A program made the translations under genes and the position numbers. The notes beneath the pieces are model-generated. The model searched no databases and was not told the DNA's origin. It saw nothing but the letters and a program-made list of their open reading frames with translations. Shown here piece after piece: positions 13,059 through 23,730 of a stretch of 64,000 bases of DNA. Source of the DNA: Mixta gaviniae (GTDB lineage: Bacteria > Pseudomonadota > Gammaproteobacteria > Enterobacterales > Enterobacteriaceae); contig NZ_CP026377.1 of assembly GCF_002953195.1 (NCBI RefSeq), positions 124,001 through 188,000 of the forward strand, in the 5' to 3' direction. How positions within the stretch are numbered: position 1 is the stretch's first letter; each line of letters begins with the position of its first letter.

Positions 13059-14208
13059 GGCGAGAGTCTCCTTCGGCATCAAGGCGAATGTGCGACAGGC
13101 AGTAGCGATCGATCACTGCGGGATCGGGCTGATAGCCCAGGCCGGGACGGTCGGAGAGGATAAAGCGCACGCTTTTCGGCAGCGTCGGATAGAGATCGGC
13201 CTCAAAATCGATACAGGGGATCTCCATTTTGACGCTGTCGGGCAGGGCGGCGACCAGATGCGCGGTCGCCAGCATGCCCGCGCCATAGTAGAAGCAGTGC
13301 GGCACCACCTGTACACCGTGCTGCTGCGCCTGCCGGAACACCCGCAGCGCCGCGCTGATGCCGCCGACCTTCGCCACGCTCGGCTGCGCCACATCCACCG
13401 CGCCACGCGCTATCAGGCTGATAAAGCCCATATCGCCATCGACATTTTCCCCGGCTGCCAGCGGTACGCCGCTGCGGCGCAGCTGAGCCAGACCCGAATA
13501 ATCATCTGGCGGCCAGATCGGCTCCTCCAGCCAGCCAAGCTGCAACGGATGCAGTAGCCGCACCTGTTCGGCGGCCTGCTCCGGCGTCCACGGGCAGTTA
13601 ACATCCACCATTAGCTGCACGCTGGCGGGCAGCGCCTGGCGCGCGGCGTTAATGGCGGCGAACGTGGTTTCGTGCAGCTTCAGGCTGGTGTAGCCCTGCC
13701 GGTGCGCGCGCAATACTTGCGTCGCCACCTCTTGCGGATCGTTGTCGTAGCTGACCAGGCTGGCGTAGCGCTCAATCTCCTGCCGCTGCGCGCCCAGCAG
13801 CCGCCAGAGCGGCGCCTGTTGCCGCTGGCCGAGCAGATCCCACAGTGCAATATCGAACGCCGACAGCGCGTAGCGCACCGGCCCGCTGCGGCCAAAAGCG
13901 TGCAGCGCTTTTTCCGCCTCCTGCATCAGCGCCGCGATCTCATGCTGGTTCGTCGGCAGCGTGCGGTTGAGAAAAAAGGGCGCCGCCAGCGTCCGCAACG
14001 CCTGCTCGCTCACCGGATTGGCGAGATGGCCGAAAGCTTCCCCCCAGCCGCACAGGCCGCTGTCGGTTTCCACCTTTACCAGCAGCGCTTCCATGCGGCT
14101 AAGCGAAGGCGACGCGGCATTAAAGGTGGTTTCCTGCTGCGCTGGCGGACGGCGATGCGCATCAAAGGGAATAGCGATGCGCACGATCTCTGTTGCGATG
14201 ATTTTCAT
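13051..14208 (-). CDS. Mandelate racemase/muconate lactonizing enzyme-family protein (enolase superfamily)
   Basis: The 385-residue protein has the enolase-superfamily layout: N-terminal capping domain (1-125) and a TIM barrel. Metal ligands appear to be D202 (VDVNCPW), E228 (WLEEPI) and E254 (AAGENVDG). The catalytic Lys is K177 (SLKLHE) and a barrel His is H304 (VVPHCFYYG). Where mandelate-racemase-type enzymes have the Asp partner of this His, the motif reads QPSVAKVGG with Ser277. Such enzymes dehydrate sugar acids or racemise/lactonise carboxylates. Start taken at the ATG matching the family N-terminus (MKIIATEIVRIAIPF). It precedes and overlaps the MFS gene. Exact reaction not assignable. 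Confidence 0.85.
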   Translation of the reverse strand: MKIIATEIVRIAIPFDAHRRPPAQQETTFNAASPSLSRMEALLVKVETDSGLCGWGEAFGHLANPVSEQALRTLAAPFFLNRTLPTNQHEIAALMQEAEKALHAFGRSGPVRYALSAFDIALWDLLGQRQQAPLWRLLGAQRQEIERYASLVSYDNDPQEVATQVLRAHRQGYTSLKLHETTFAAINAARQALPASVQLMVDVNCPWTPEQAAEQVRLLHPLQLGWLEEPIWPPDDYSGLAQLRRSGVPLAAGENVDGDMGFISLIARGAVDVAQPSVAKVGGISAALRVFRQAQQHGVQVVPHCFYYGAGMLATAHLVAALPDSVKMEIPCIDFEADLYPTLPKSVRFILSDRPGLGYQPDPAVIDRYCLSHIRLDAEGDSRHV

Positions 14209-14582
14209 GCTGAAAGCCCTATAAGGTGACGCCCGGCGCGTGATCAGGGGTAAGCCGGACAAAAGGCAGGATGATCAGAGTATTAGCGAGTATAAAAAAC
14301 CGTCTGTGGCGCAACATCGGTCATTAGCCCAGGTTTAAGCGGCTAATTCCCGCCGGATTTGGGCGAAAATCCATAATGCCGCGTGGTCGATCACAAATTG
14401 GCCTTATTACGCGTTATCTCTTCTGCAGAATCGCCCGAAAATGAATGCGGGCGTTGGGGCAGGGCTGCAAGGTGGGTGTTGGGCCGGCGTGACGGTAGTT
14501 AGCTTTAGGGAATGGATTGGAAGCCAGCCAATATATGATGCTAAGTTAGCCACCATTACGGAACGGCTTTTAAGGAGAACCC
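14209..14582. other. Intergenic region between divergent enolase-family and GNAT genes
   Basis: This 374-base stretch separates two divergent genes and must hold both promoters. TATACT on the minus strand (14287-14292) is a candidate -10 for the enolase-family operon, without a good -35. AAGGAG lies 4 bases before the GNAT start. No convincing operator or gene was seen. Confidence 0.5.
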
Positions 14583-15122
14583 ATGACTGGACAGCAAGCC
14601 CCTCAGCTGGAGACGGAACGCTTAATACTCAAGCCGTTTACGCCTGATGATTTCGCGGCACTTAAAACCTGCTGGGCAGACCCGGAGATGCTCAAGTTAA
14701 ATGGCGGAGAGCATCCCACATCAGAAGCGATATGGACCCGTTTACTGCGCTATATCGGACACTGGCAGGTGTTAGGCTATGGCTACTGGGCCGTTTTTGA
14801 AAAAGCGACCAATCGTTATGTCGGTTCGTTTGGTTTTCAGGATGCGCACCGCGACATTACGCCCGCGTTACCCTACCCGGAGGCGGGATGGACGCTTATC
14901 GCTGAAGCGCGCGGCAAAGGTTATGCGACTGAAGGCGTGGCCGCAATTTTACAATGGGCCGACCGTACATTCACTTCCCCGGTATGCTGCATTATTGATG
15001 AAGAAAACCAGCGATCCCGTTTTTTAGCTGAGCGCTTCGGTTTCCGGTTCCAGCATTATGTTTCCTACCGCGGCAAGGAGGTGTGTTTGCTGGTACGCCC
15101 GTCAGCCTTTGGCTCGCTCTGA
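14583..15122 (+). CDS. GNAT-family N-acetyltransferase (RimJ/RimL type)
   Basis: The 179-residue protein has the RimJ/RimL pattern of acetyl-CoA-dependent N-acetyltransferases: [19 protein letters not shown] at the N-terminus, YVGSFGFQD as the central strand, and the acetyl-CoA loop in [12 protein letters not shown] (about 108-119). The C-terminal part is [20 protein letters not shown]. Substrates of this group range from ribosomal proteins to small molecules, so function is unassigned. The ATG is preceded by AAGGAG. It lies next to the 3' end of selC, a common site for acquired genes, but no attachment repeats were found. Confidence 0.85.
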   Translation: MTGQQAPQLETERLILKPFTPDDFAALKTCWADPEMLKLNGGEHPTSEAIWTRLLRYIGHWQVLGYGYWAVFEKATNRYVGSFGFQDAHRDITPALPYPEAGWTLIAEARGKGYATEGVAAILQWADRTFTSPVCCIIDEENQRSRFLAERFGFRFQHYVSYRGKEVCLLVRPSAFGSL

Positions 15123-15210
15123 TAAAGAGGCTATATGCAGAGGCAGAAAAAAGCGGCCCTGCTTATGGCAGAACGGGGCGGCATTGGCGATTGCGGGCAA
15201 GGGGGATAGG

Positions 15211-15305
15211 TGGCGGAAGATCACAGGAGTCGAACCTGCCCGGGACCGCTGGCGGCCCCAACCGGATTTGAAGTCCGGCCGCCTCACCGGAGACGACGAT
15301 CTTCC
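15211..15305 (-). tRNA. selC: tRNA-Sec (anticodon UCA), 95 nt with encoded CCA
   Basis: On the minus strand the RNA begins GGAAGATCGTCGTCTCCGG and ends TGTGATCTTCCGCCA, differing from E. coli selC by only a couple of compensating bases. It has the 8-bp acceptor stem, long extra arm and anticodon loop CTTCAAA. The length is 95 nt, as in E. coli. It is charged with serine, converted by SelA and delivered by SelB to UGA codons such as the one in fdoG here. Confidence 0.98.
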
Positions 15306-15419
15306 ATAAGGTGAGGCGCAGAGTATAGCACCGGCTTCGCTGGGATACAGCCCTCCCTGATGCGGTGGTTAACGGCCTGGCTTTCGACCAACGCTGCGCG
15401 CGACGCCTGCCGCATCCGC

Positions 15420-16598
15420 TTAGCTCAACACCTCGCCGCTCTGCTGGCGATACTCCTTCGGCGTGGTGGCGTAGCTTTTCTTAAACACCGAATAGAAATA
15501 TTGCAGCGACGGGTAGCCGCACATCTGCGAAATCTCATTGATCGGCATGGAAGAGGAGATCAGCAACATACGCGCCCGCTCCAGCTTTTCGCTGTGGATC
15601 ATGGTGTGGATGGTCTCACCGGTTTCATCCTTAAAGCGCTTTTCCAGGTTAGAGCGCGACATGCCGATGGCATCCAGCACCTGCTCCACTTTAATGCCTT
15701 TGCAGGCGTTGCAGCGGATATAGTGCATCGCCTGAATTACCGCCGGATCGTGCAGCGAGCGATAGTCGGTAGAGCGCCGGGCGATCACTTTTATCGGCGG
15801 CACCAGAATACGCTGCAGCGGCAGCGGCTGGCGATCCAGCAGGCGATGCAGCAGCTTGGCCGCCTGATAGCCCATCTGGCGCGTGCCCTGCGCCACCGAT
15901 GAAAGCGCAACGCGCGACAGGTAACGCGTTAGCTCTTCGTTATCAATGCCGATAACGCACAGCTTTTCCGGCACCGGAATATTTAAATGTTCGCACACCT
16001 GCAGCAGATGACGGGCGCGCGCGTCGGTCACGGCGATAATCCCGGTCTGCGGCGGCAGGGTCTGTAACCAGTCGGCAAGCCGGTTTTGCGCATGCTGCCA
16101 GTTGGCGGGCGCGGTCTCCATGCCCTGATAGATCACCCCCTGATAGCGCTCCTTCGCCACCCGCTGCCGAAAGGCGTATTCACGCTCCTGTGCCCAGCGT
16201 TTGCCGCAGGAGGCGGGCAGGCCGTAAAAGGCGAAGCGGTTGACGCCTTTCTCCTTAAGGTGCAGAAAAGCGCTTTCCACCAGCGCAGCGTTATCGGTGG
16301 CGATATAGTGAACCGGAGGATAATCCTCCGGCTGATGGTAAGAGCCGCCGACGCCGACAATCGGCACATCCACGTTTTTCAGCAGCGCTTCGATCTCTTT
16401 ATCGTCATAGTCGGCGATCACACCGTCGCCAAGGCATTCGCGGATATTGTCGATGCGGCAGCGAAAATCCTCCTCGATAAAGATGTCCCAGTCAGTTTGC
16501 GACGCCTGCAGGTATTCGCCGACGCCCTCCACCACCTGACGATCGTAGACTTTGTTGGCGTTAAACAGCAGGCTGATGCGAAAGCGTTTCTCAAACAT
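15420..16598 (-). CDS. xylR: Xylose operon activator XylR
   Basis: XylR activates xylFGHR and xylAB when bound to D-xylose. The 392-residue protein has a LacI/periplasmic-binding-like sensor domain (about 5-270, LLFNANKVYDRQVVEGVGEY, YHQPEDYPPVHYIATDN) and an AraC-type DNA-binding domain (about 285-385, MSRSNLEKRFKDETGETIH, INEISQMCGYPSLQYFYSVF). Length equals the E. coli protein. Start taken at the ATG with GGGAGTG upstream; a GTG two codons earlier is possible. It is last in the xylFGHR run, 91 bases after xylH. Confidence 0.97.
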   Translation of the reverse strand: MFEKRFRISLLFNANKVYDRQVVEGVGEYLQASQTDWDIFIEEDFRCRIDNIRECLGDGVIADYDDKEIEALLKNVDVPIVGVGGSYHQPEDYPPVHYIATDNAALVESAFLHLKEKGVNRFAFYGLPASCGKRWAQEREYAFRQRVAKERYQGVIYQGMETAPANWQHAQNRLADWLQTLPPQTGIIAVTDARARHLLQVCEHLNIPVPEKLCVIGIDNEELTRYLSRVALSSVAQGTRQMGYQAAKLLHRLLDRQPLPLQRILVPPIKVIARRSTDYRSLHDPAVIQAMHYIRCNACKGIKVEQVLDAIGMSRSNLEKRFKDETGETIHTMIHSEKLERARMLLISSSMPINEISQMCGYPSLQYFYSVFKKSYATTPKEYRQQSGEVLS

Positions 16599-16689
16599 GA
16601 TCACTCCCGGTTTTTATTCTGCTTCCTGATTACCACAGCGGAACCGGCAGCAGAAAAAAATTGGCGAGCCCTGTGATCTGCTTCGACCA

Positions 16690-17865
16690 TTACGCACGTC
16701 GCCGGGTGGCGGAATCCATCCAGACCGCCAGCAGCAGAATGGCGCCCTTGACGATGTACTGCCAGAAGGTCGGCACATCCATCATGCTCATGCCGTTATC
16801 CAGCGAAGCCATAATAAAGGCCCCCATCACCGCGCCCGCCACCGAACCGATGCCGCCCGCCAGGCTGGTGCCGCCGATCACGCAGGCGGCGATGGCATCC
16901 AGCTCGGCGATATTGCCGGCGGAGGGAGAGCCGGCGCCGAGACGGGAGCTGAGGATCAATCCGGCAACCGCCACCAGCAGGCCGTTAATCGCGAACACCG
17001 CCAGCTTGGTGCGCGCCACGTTGATGCCGGAGAGCCGCGCGGCGTCAAGGTTGCCGCCGATAGCGTAGATACGGCGGCCAAAGGCGGTGCGCGTGGCCAT
17101 AAACATGCCCGCCAGCAGCAGCAGCGCGAGGATCAGCACCGGCGTCGGTACGCCGCGATAATCGTTTAGCAGCCAGATAGCGCCCAGTACCAGCAGAGCG
17201 GTAATCGCCTGACGCGACACCGCGCTGCGCGCCGGCGGCTGCGACAGCCCCATCTGCTGACGACGCAGCCGCAGCCGCCACTGCCAGATGATAAACAGGC
17301 CCAACCCGATCACGCCGAAGCCAAAACCGATGCCGTCAGGCAGGTAGCTTTGACCAATCTGCGACATCGCCGGGCTGGTCGGCGCAACGGTGGTGCCGTT
17401 GGTGATGCCAACCAGCACGCCGCGAAAAGCGAGCATCCCGGCGAGGGTGACGATAAACGAGGGGACTTTGCGGTAGGCCACCCACCAGCCGTTCCACGCG
17501 CCCAGCAGCAGGCCGAGCGCCAGCGTTACCACGATGGTCAGCGGCAGCGGCCAGCCCAGCCAGACATCGAAAATCGCCGCCGCGCCGCCCAGCAGGCCCA
17601 TCATCGAGCCGACCGACAGATCGATCTCCGCCGAGATAATTACGAACACCATCCCCACCGCCAGAATGCCGGTGATCGCTGTCTGGCGCAGCAGGTTGGA
17701 GACATTGCGCGCGCTGAGATAGGCGCCGTCGGTCATCCAGGTGAAAAAGAGCATAATCAACAGGATCGCGGCCAGCATGACCAGCACCTGCAGGTTAAGC
17801 AGGCGCAGTTTGCCCGGCGCGCCGCCGCCGCTGGCGGGCAGCATAGCGGTATTGGTCTTAAGCAT
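16690..17865 (-). CDS. xylH: D-xylose ABC transporter permease XylH
   Basis: XylH is the membrane subunit of the high-affinity D-xylose importer XylFGH. The 391-residue protein has about ten membrane helices and long stretches shared with E. coli XylH, such as [38 protein letters not shown] and [20 protein letters not shown] (the coupling region). The ATG has GGAG 8 bases upstream and overlaps the xylG stop by 8 bases. Certain. Confidence 0.97.
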   Translation of the reverse strand: MLKTNTAMLPASGGGAPGKLRLLNLQVLVMLAAILLIMLFFTWMTDGAYLSARNVSNLLRQTAITGILAVGMVFVIISAEIDLSVGSMMGLLGGAAAIFDVWLGWPLPLTIVVTLALGLLLGAWNGWWVAYRKVPSFIVTLAGMLAFRGVLVGITNGTTVAPTSPAMSQIGQSYLPDGIGFGFGVIGLGLFIIWQWRLRLRRQQMGLSQPPARSAVSRQAITALLVLGAIWLLNDYRGVPTPVLILALLLLAGMFMATRTAFGRRIYAIGGNLDAARLSGINVARTKLAVFAINGLLVAVAGLILSSRLGAGSPSAGNIAELDAIAACVIGGTSLAGGIGSVAGAVMGAFIMASLDNGMSMMDVPTFWQYIVKGAILLLAVWMDSATRRRA

Positions 17866-19390
17866 AATGTTCACTCCGCAGCGCCGCTTCCATTACCTGC
17901 TCCTGCGTCAGGTTATGGTTCGGCAAGTCAGCTTTGATTTGGCCTTCGTGCATTACCAGCACGCGATCGCTCAGCCCCAGCACTTCCGGCAGCTCGGAGG
18001 AGATCACGATAATGGCGATGCCCTGTTGCACCAGTTGATGGATCAGCTTGTAGATCTCCACGCGGGCGCCGATATCGATGCCGCGCGTCGGTTCGTCGAG
18101 GATCAGCACCTGCGGATTCAGCAGCAGGCATTTGGCGATCACCGCCTTCTGCTGATTACCGCCGCTGAGACGGCCAACCGCCAGCTCCGGCGAGGCAGTT
18201 TTCACTCGCAGCTGGCGGATAGCGTCATTGATGGCGACCTGCTCGCGCGCCTCGTCCAGCACTGAGAGCGGGCCGCTGAACTGGCTGAGCGCCGCCAGGG
18301 TGATATTTTTGCCGACGCCCAGCAGCGGCACGATGCCATCCTTTTTACGATCTTCTGGCACCATGGCGATGCCGTGGCGAATCGCCTGCTGGCAATCCCA
18401 GCGGCGCGGGTTAACGCGATGGCCCTGAATCACCACCTCGCCTTCCCAGCGTCCCGGCCAGAGGCCGGTCAGACACTGTACGGTCTCGGTACGGCCCGCG
18501 CCCACCAGCCCGGCGATGCCGAGGATTTCGCCGCGCCGCAGCGTAAAAGAGACATTGTTCATCCGCCGCAGATGACGGTTCACCGGATGCCAGGCGGTCA
18601 GCTTCTCTACCCGCAGGATCGTTTCACCCTGTTGATGCGGCTCGCGCGGATAGAGCGCGGTCAGCTCACGTCCAACCATCATTGTGATGATGTCATCTTC
18701 GCTCAGCCCGCCCGCCGGACAGGTATCGATATGTTTGCCATCGCGGATCACGCAGATGGTGTCAGAAATCGCTTTTACTTCGTTCAGCTTGTGCGAGATA
18801 TAGACGCAGGCGATGCCGTGATCGCGCAGATCCTTGACGATCTCCAGCAGCACGCCCGTCTCCTGTTCGGTAAGCGAAGAGGTCGGCTCATCCAGGATCA
18901 GCAGCCGCACCTGCTTGTTCAGCGCGCGGGCGATCTCCACCAGCTGCTGCTGGCCGATGCCCAGCTCGCCGACGCGCGTGTGGGGCGAGATATCCAGCTT
19001 CACCTGCTGCAGCAAACGCTGGCAGCGTAGCGCCATGGTTTCGTCGTCGACCATGCCGCCGCGAGTGATTTCACTGCCGAGAAAGATGTTTTCCAGCACC
19101 GTCAGCTGCCGCACCAGCGCCAGCTCCTGATGGATAATGACGATACCCTTGCGCTCCGTATCGCGGATGGTGGCGGCGTGCAGCGGCTCGCCGGCGAACA
19201 GGATTTCTCCTTCGTAGTCGCCGGTCGGATAGAGCCCGCACAGTACTTTCATCAGCGTCGATTTGCCGGAGCCGTTTTCGCCGCACAGCGACACCACTTC
19301 GCCCGCCTCAAGGCGCAGCGAAATATCATCCACCGCCTTCACATTGCCGAAGCGCTTGGTGATATTTTTCATTTCCAGCAGCGTCGTCAT
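17858..19390 (-). CDS. xylG: D-xylose ABC transporter ATP-binding protein XylG
   Basis: XylG energises xylose import. It has two fused ABC domains. The first has Walker [10 protein letters not shown] and Walker [11 protein letters not shown]. The second, as usual in sugar transporters of this class, has a degenerate P-loop (GLVGAGRTE) but an intact signature LSGGNQQK and LILDEPTRG. Length is 510 residues (E. coli 513). The start is the ATG preceded by GGAGGAA; longer in-frame extensions lack a ribosome site. It lies 147 bases after xylF, separated by a hairpin. Confidence 0.97.
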   Translation of the reverse strand: MTTLLEMKNITKRFGNVKAVDDISLRLEAGEVVSLCGENGSGKSTLMKVLCGLYPTGDYEGEILFAGEPLHAATIRDTERKGIVIIHQELALVRQLTVLENIFLGSEITRGGMVDDETMALRCQRLLQQVKLDISPHTRVGELGIGQQQLVEIARALNKQVRLLILDEPTSSLTEQETGVLLEIVKDLRDHGIACVYISHKLNEVKAISDTICVIRDGKHIDTCPAGGLSEDDIITMMVGRELTALYPREPHQQGETILRVEKLTAWHPVNRHLRRMNNVSFTLRRGEILGIAGLVGAGRTETVQCLTGLWPGRWEGEVVIQGHRVNPRRWDCQQAIRHGIAMVPEDRKKDGIVPLLGVGKNITLAALSQFSGPLSVLDEAREQVAINDAIRQLRVKTASPELAVGRLSGGNQQKAVIAKCLLLNPQVLILDEPTRGIDIGARVEIYKLIHQLVQQGIAIIVISSELPEVLGLSDRVLVMHEGQIKADLPNHNLTQEQVMEAALRSEHYA

Positions 19391-19461
19391 CACATTCCTC
19401 CACTGTTTGCCTGCCATGCGTCGGCAGGATGGTTGGCTTTTTCGCCGCGCCGCAAGCCGCG

Positions 19462-19499
19462 CCCGGCGGATGCTCGCCGCCGCGCCATCCGTGGCCGGG
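19462..19499 (-). repeat. Intercistronic hairpin between xylF and xylG
   Basis: Arms CCCGG-CGGATG (19462-19472) and CATCCG...CCGGG (19486-19499) form a GC-rich, REP-like stem-loop in the xylF-xylG gap. Such elements often stabilise the upstream mRNA, here the binding protein xylF, which is needed in excess. Confidence 0.6.
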
Positions 19500-19537
19500 T
19501 TGTCTGCGTGGCAAAGGCGTCGCCAGTATGCGCGAAC

Positions 19538-20530
19538 TCAGAGGTCGCTTTTTTTGTGGAAGCCGTCGGCGACGACGGTGCTGTCGATGTTGCTCTTATC
19601 GACCGGGATCGGCGTCAGCAGCCAGGAGGGCACCGCTTTTTTGCCGTTATTGAGGGTGGCGTTGGACTGGGGTTGCTTGCCGTCGCCCAGCTCGACGGCG
19701 ATTTTCGCCGCTTCATCCGCCAGTTTGCTGATCGGTTTATACACCGTCATGGTTTGCGTGCCGTTTTCGATGCGCTTGATCGCCGCGAGGTCCGCATCCT
19801 GCCCGGAGATCGCCACTTTGCCCGCCAGCCCCTGCGCGGAGAGCGCCTGAATCGCGCCGCCGGCGGTGGCGTCGTTAGACGCGACGACCGCGTCGATATG
19901 GTTATTGTTGGCGGTCAGGGCGTTCTCCATGATTTTCAACGCGTTTTCCGGCAGCCAGGCGTCAACCCACTGATCGCCCACCACCTTGATTTTGCCCTGG
20001 TCGATCAGCGGTTTAAGCACTTTCATCTGCCCGTCGCGGAACAGGCGGGCGTTATTGTCCACCGGCGAGCCGCCCATCAGAAAATAATTGCCCTGCGGCA
20101 CCTGCTTAACCAGGCTCTGGGCCTGAAGTTCGCCCACTTTTTCATTATCGAAGGAGATATAAAAATCGATGTCAGCGTTATTTATCATGCGATCGTAGGC
20201 CAGTACTTTAATACCTTCCTGTTTCGCTTCGGCAATCACATTACTTAATACCTGGCCGTTATAGGGAATAATCACCAGCACATCCACGCCGCGGTTAATC
20301 ATATTTTCGATTTGCGACATCTGAGTTTCTTCATTGCCGTTGGCGGACTGCACAAATACGCTGGCGCCCAGCGCCTCTGCTTTTTTGACGAAAATATCGC
20401 GATCTTTTTGCCAGCGCTCAAGGCGCAGATCGTCAATTGCCATGCCGATCTTCACCTCTTTCGCCGCGCCGCCCTGACTAAACAGCGCCAGCGCCGCGCA
20501 GGCGGCCAGTAAAGTGTGTTTCATTTTCAT
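19538..20530 (-). CDS. xylF: D-xylose-binding periplasmic protein XylF
   Basis: XylF captures D-xylose in the periplasm and delivers it to XylGH. The 330-residue precursor has a signal peptide (about 1-22, ending SQGGAA before KEVKIGM) and a mature domain almost identical over long stretches to E. coli XylF (LRLERWQKDRDIFVKKAEAL, FYISFDNEKVGELQAQSL, ANNNHIDAVVASNDATAGGA). Start chosen at the second of two tandem ATGs, 8 bases after AGGG; the first (20533) is equally possible. First gene of xylFGHR, divergent from xylAB. Confidence 0.96.
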   Translation of the reverse strand: MKMKHTLLAACAALALFSQGGAAKEVKIGMAIDDLRLERWQKDRDIFVKKAEALGASVFVQSANGNEETQMSQIENMINRGVDVLVIIPYNGQVLSNVIAEAKQEGIKVLAYDRMINNADIDFYISFDNEKVGELQAQSLVKQVPQGNYFLMGGSPVDNNARLFRDGQMKVLKPLIDQGKIKVVGDQWVDAWLPENALKIMENALTANNNHIDAVVASNDATAGGAIQALSAQGLAGKVAISGQDADLAAIKRIENGTQTMTVYKPISKLADEAAKIAVELGDGKQPQSNATLNNGKKAVPSWLLTPIPVDKSNIDSTVVADGFHKKSDL

Positions 20531-20616
20531 CATCGTTACCCTGTAGGTTGAGGTCATTTTTATCGGAGCGTTCCTGAACGGGCTGATGAATTCTTGACCT
20601 GAGAGCCAGGTTTCTT

Positions 20617-20660
20617 CAATTACAGATTTTTATCCCGGCGTTACGTTTTTTGGTTTATTG
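20617..20660 (-). promoter_or_regulatory. XylR operator upstream of xylF
   Basis: The 359-base xylF-xylA gap carries, on the minus strand, CAATAAACCAAAAAACGTAA followed by GGATAAAAATCTGTAATTG. This pair of blocks at the same spacing is present, as I recall it, in the E. coli xylF promoter, where XylR binds. It lies about 90-130 bases before xylF. An equivalent clear second site next to xylA and a strong CRP site were not found by eye. Confidence 0.7.
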
Positions 20661-20892
20661 CTGATTTTATGATGGCGATCGATTTTTTAAGGAATGTGCG
20701 GCGGAAAGACCCTTTATTTTGCGTGGCGATACGAAAAATGGGGAACGGAATGGCTTATTTTGCGACACGACGCACAGTTAATAATTATCTTAATTGCGGT
20801 GTGAAATAACGTAATTGAGCGACGCCGGAGCGCTTACCAGAATAGACACCTGTTCGCTGACCATTTCCGGTCGACGTGTTAAGGAGTGAAAG

Positions 20893-22215
20893 ATGCAGGC
20901 ATATTTTGATCAGATCGAGCGCGTTAGCTATCAGGGGCCGGACAGCAGCGATCCGCTGGCGTTTCGTCACTATAATCCCGATGAAATCGTGTTGGGCAAG
21001 CGCATGGAGGACCACCTGCGTTTCGCCGCCTGCTACTGGCATACCTTCTGCTGGACCGGCGTGGATATGTTCGGCGTCGGCGCCTTCGACCGGCCCTGGC
21101 AAAAGGCGGGCGACGCGCTGGAGATGGCGAAGCGCAAAGCGGATGTCGCCTTTGAGTTTTTCTACAAGCTGAACGTGCCGTTTTACTGCTTCCACGATGT
21201 GGACGTCTCGCCGGAAGGGGAGTCGCTGAAAAGCTATCAACACAACCTGGCGCTGATGACCGAAGTGCTGCAGCAGAAACAGCAGCAGACCGGCGTGAAG
21301 CTGCTGTGGGGCACCGCCAACTGCTTTACCCATCCACGCTATGGCGCCGGCGCCGCCACCAACCCCGATCCGGAAGTGTTCGCCTGGGCGGCGAGCCAGG
21401 TGTGCAGCGCGATGCAGGCAACCCATCAGCTCGGCGGCGAAAACTACGTACTGTGGGGCGGCCGCGAAGGCTACGAAACCCTGCTGAACACCGATCTGCG
21501 CCAGGAGCGCGAGCAGCTTGGCCGCTTTATGCAGATGGTGGTGGAGCATAAACATAAAACCGGCTTCCAGGGCACGCTGCTGATCGAGCCGAAGCCACAG
21601 GAGCCGACCAAACATCAGTATGATTACGACGTGGCGACGGTCTACGGCTTTCTGAAGCAGTTTGGGCTGGAAAAAGAGATTAAAGTGAACGTCGAGGCGA
21701 ACCATGCAACGCTGGCGGGCCACAGCTTTCATCATGAGATCGCCACGGCCATCGCGCTGGGCATCTTCGGCTCGGTGGACGCCAACCGCGGCGATCCGCA
21801 GCTGGGCTGGGATACCGATCAGTTCCCTGTCAGCGTGGAAGAGAACGCGCTGGTGATGTATGAGATTGTGAAGGCGGGCGGGTTTACCACCGGCGGCCTG
21901 AACTTTGATGCCAAAGTGCGCCGTCAAAGCACCGACAAATACGATCTCTTTTACGGCCATATCGGCGCGATGGATACCATGGCGCTGGCGCTGAAAGTGG
22001 CGGCACGCATGATGGAAGCGGGCGAGCTGGACCGCCGTGTGGCGCAGCGTTACAGCGGCTGGAATGCCGAGCTGGGGCAGCAGATCCTGCAGGGCGAAAT
22101 GTCGCTGTCGGCGCTGGCGTCCCATGCGTTAGCGCATCAGTTCAATCCGCAGCACCAGAGCGGGCGTCAGGAACAGCTGGAGAATCTGGTAAACAGCTGG
22201 CTGTACCGTGGATAA
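20893..22215 (+). CDS. xylA: Xylose isomerase
   Basis: XylA converts D-xylose to D-xylulose, a metal-dependent TIM-barrel reaction. The 440-residue protein has H101 and D104 in [13 protein letters not shown], the metal-site motif [34 protein letters not shown] and [19 protein letters not shown]. Length equals the E. coli enzyme. AAGGAGTG precedes the ATG. It heads the xylAB pair, divergent from xylFGHR, and is expected to be XylR-activated. Confidence 0.98.
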   Translation: MQAYFDQIERVSYQGPDSSDPLAFRHYNPDEIVLGKRMEDHLRFAACYWHTFCWTGVDMFGVGAFDRPWQKAGDALEMAKRKADVAFEFFYKLNVPFYCFHDVDVSPEGESLKSYQHNLALMTEVLQQKQQQTGVKLLWGTANCFTHPRYGAGAATNPDPEVFAWAASQVCSAMQATHQLGGENYVLWGGREGYETLLNTDLRQEREQLGRFMQMVVEHKHKTGFQGTLLIEPKPQEPTKHQYDYDVATVYGFLKQFGLEKEIKVNVEANHATLAGHSFHHEIATAIALGIFGSVDANRGDPQLGWDTDQFPVSVEENALVMYEIVKAGGFTTGGLNFDAKVRRQSTDKYDLFYGHIGAMDTMALALKVAARMMEAGELDRRVAQRYSGWNAELGQQILQGEMSLSALASHALAHQFNPQHQSGRQEQLENLVNSWLYRG

Positions 22216-22233
22216 ACCAACAGGAGCCGGAGC

Positions 22234-23700
22234 ATGGTTATCGGTATCGATTTAGGCACCTCCGGCGTTAAGGTGGTGCTGCTGAACGCCGCAGGTGAGG
22301 TCATCGCCAGCCAGACGGAGAAGCTGACGGTTTCGCGCCCGCAGCCGCTATGGAGCGAGCAGGCGCCGGAAAGCTGGTGGCAGGCGGCCGACCACGCGCT
22401 GCAGGCGCTGCGTCAGCAGCACGATCTCAGCCAGGTCAGGGCGATCGGCCTGACCGGGCAGATGCATGGCGCAACGCTGCTGGATGCGGAATATCAACCG
22501 CTGCGCCCGGCGATGTTATGGAACGACGGCCGCAGCCTTGCGCAGTGTCAGCAGCTGGAGGAGACGCTACCGCAGGCGCGGCGCATTACCGGCAACCTGA
22601 TGATGCCGGGGTTCACCGCGCCGAAGCTGCTATGGGTGCGGCAGCATGAGCCGGACATTTTCGCGCGCATCGCTAAGGTGCTGCTGCCGAAAGATTATCT
22701 GCGCTGGCGGCTGACCGGCGACTTCGCCAGCGATATGTCCGACGCGGCGGGCACGCTCTGGCTGGATGTGGCGAACCGCTGCTGGAGCGATGCGCTGCTG
22801 GAGGCATGTGGGCTGACCCAGGCGCAAATGCCGACGCTGTACGAAGGTAACCAGATCACCGGTTACCTGCAGCCGGCGCTGGCGCAGCGCTGGGGCATGG
22901 AAAGCGTGCCGGTGGTGGCGGGCGGCGGCGATAATGCCGCAGGCGCGGTAGGCACCGGCATGATCAATGCCGGGCAAGGTATGCTCTCGCTCGGCACCTC
23001 CGGCGTCTATTTTGTGGTGAGCGACGGCTTTCTGGCGAACCCGGAAAGCGCGGTTCACAGCTTCTGCCATGCGCTGCCGAACCGCTGGCATCTGATGTCG
23101 GTGATGCTCAGCGCGGCGGCCTGCCTGGACTGGGCAGCGGCGTTGACCGGCTGCGCCGACGTGCCTGACTTGCTGGCCGAGGCGGAGCGCGCGCGCGATG
23201 ACGTACCGCCGCTGTTCTTTTTGCCCTACCTTTCCGGCGAACGCACGCCGCACAATAATCCGCAGGCGAAAGGGGTCTTTTTCGGCATGACGCACCAGCA
23301 TGGCCGCCCCGAACTGGCGCTGGCGGTGCTGGAAGGGGTGGGATATGCGCTGGCGGAGGGCATGGATGCGGTACACGCCTGCGGCATTAAGCCGGAAAGC
23401 GTGACGCTGATCGGCGGCGGCGCGCGCAGCCCGTTCTGGCGGCAGCTGCTGGCGGATATCAGCGGTCAGACCCTGGACTACTGCCACGGCGGCGATGTCG
23501 GCCCGGCGCTTGGTGCCGCCCGGCTGGCGCAGCTGGCGCTGCAGCCCGCTACGCCGCCAGAGGCCCTGCTGCCTACGCTGCCGCTGGAACAGCGGCATCA
23601 GCCGGAGGCGCAGCGCCATCAGCGCTATCAGCCGCGGCGCGCGCTGTTCGCCAGGCTTTATCAGCAGTTGGCCCCGCTGATGGCGACCGATTCCCTGTAA
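22234..23700 (+). CDS. xylB: Xylulokinase
   Basis: XylB phosphorylates D-xylulose to xylulose 5-phosphate for the pentose phosphate pathway. The 488-residue FGGY-family kinase starts MVIGIDLGTSGVKVVLLN (ATP-site phosphate 1 motif). It has the substrate motif IGLTGQMHGATLLD, the region with the catalytic Asp in GGGDNAAGAVG, and YLSGERTPHNNP and IGGGARSPFWRQ in the C-terminal domain. It begins 18 bases after xylA behind AGGAGC. Length is near the usual 484. Confidence 0.98.
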   Translation: MVIGIDLGTSGVKVVLLNAAGEVIASQTEKLTVSRPQPLWSEQAPESWWQAADHALQALRQQHDLSQVRAIGLTGQMHGATLLDAEYQPLRPAMLWNDGRSLAQCQQLEETLPQARRITGNLMMPGFTAPKLLWVRQHEPDIFARIAKVLLPKDYLRWRLTGDFASDMSDAAGTLWLDVANRCWSDALLEACGLTQAQMPTLYEGNQITGYLQPALAQRWGMESVPVVAGGGDNAAGAVGTGMINAGQGMLSLGTSGVYFVVSDGFLANPESAVHSFCHALPNRWHLMSVMLSAAACLDWAAALTGCADVPDLLAEAERARDDVPPLFFLPYLSGERTPHNNPQAKGVFFGMTHQHGRPELALAVLEGVGYALAEGMDAVHACGIKPESVTLIGGGARSPFWRQLLADISGQTLDYCHGGDVGPALGAARLAQLALQPATPPEALLPTLPLEQRHQPEAQRHQRYQPRRALFARLYQQLAPLMATDSL

Positions 23701-23730
23701 AAAACGGCGCCGGGCTGCGTGCAGGCGCAG

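Noticed and set aside
14209..15305. Genomic island inserted at selC
   Set aside because: Accessory genes lie next to the selC 3' end, but no integrase, mobile gene or repeat of the selC 3' end was found.
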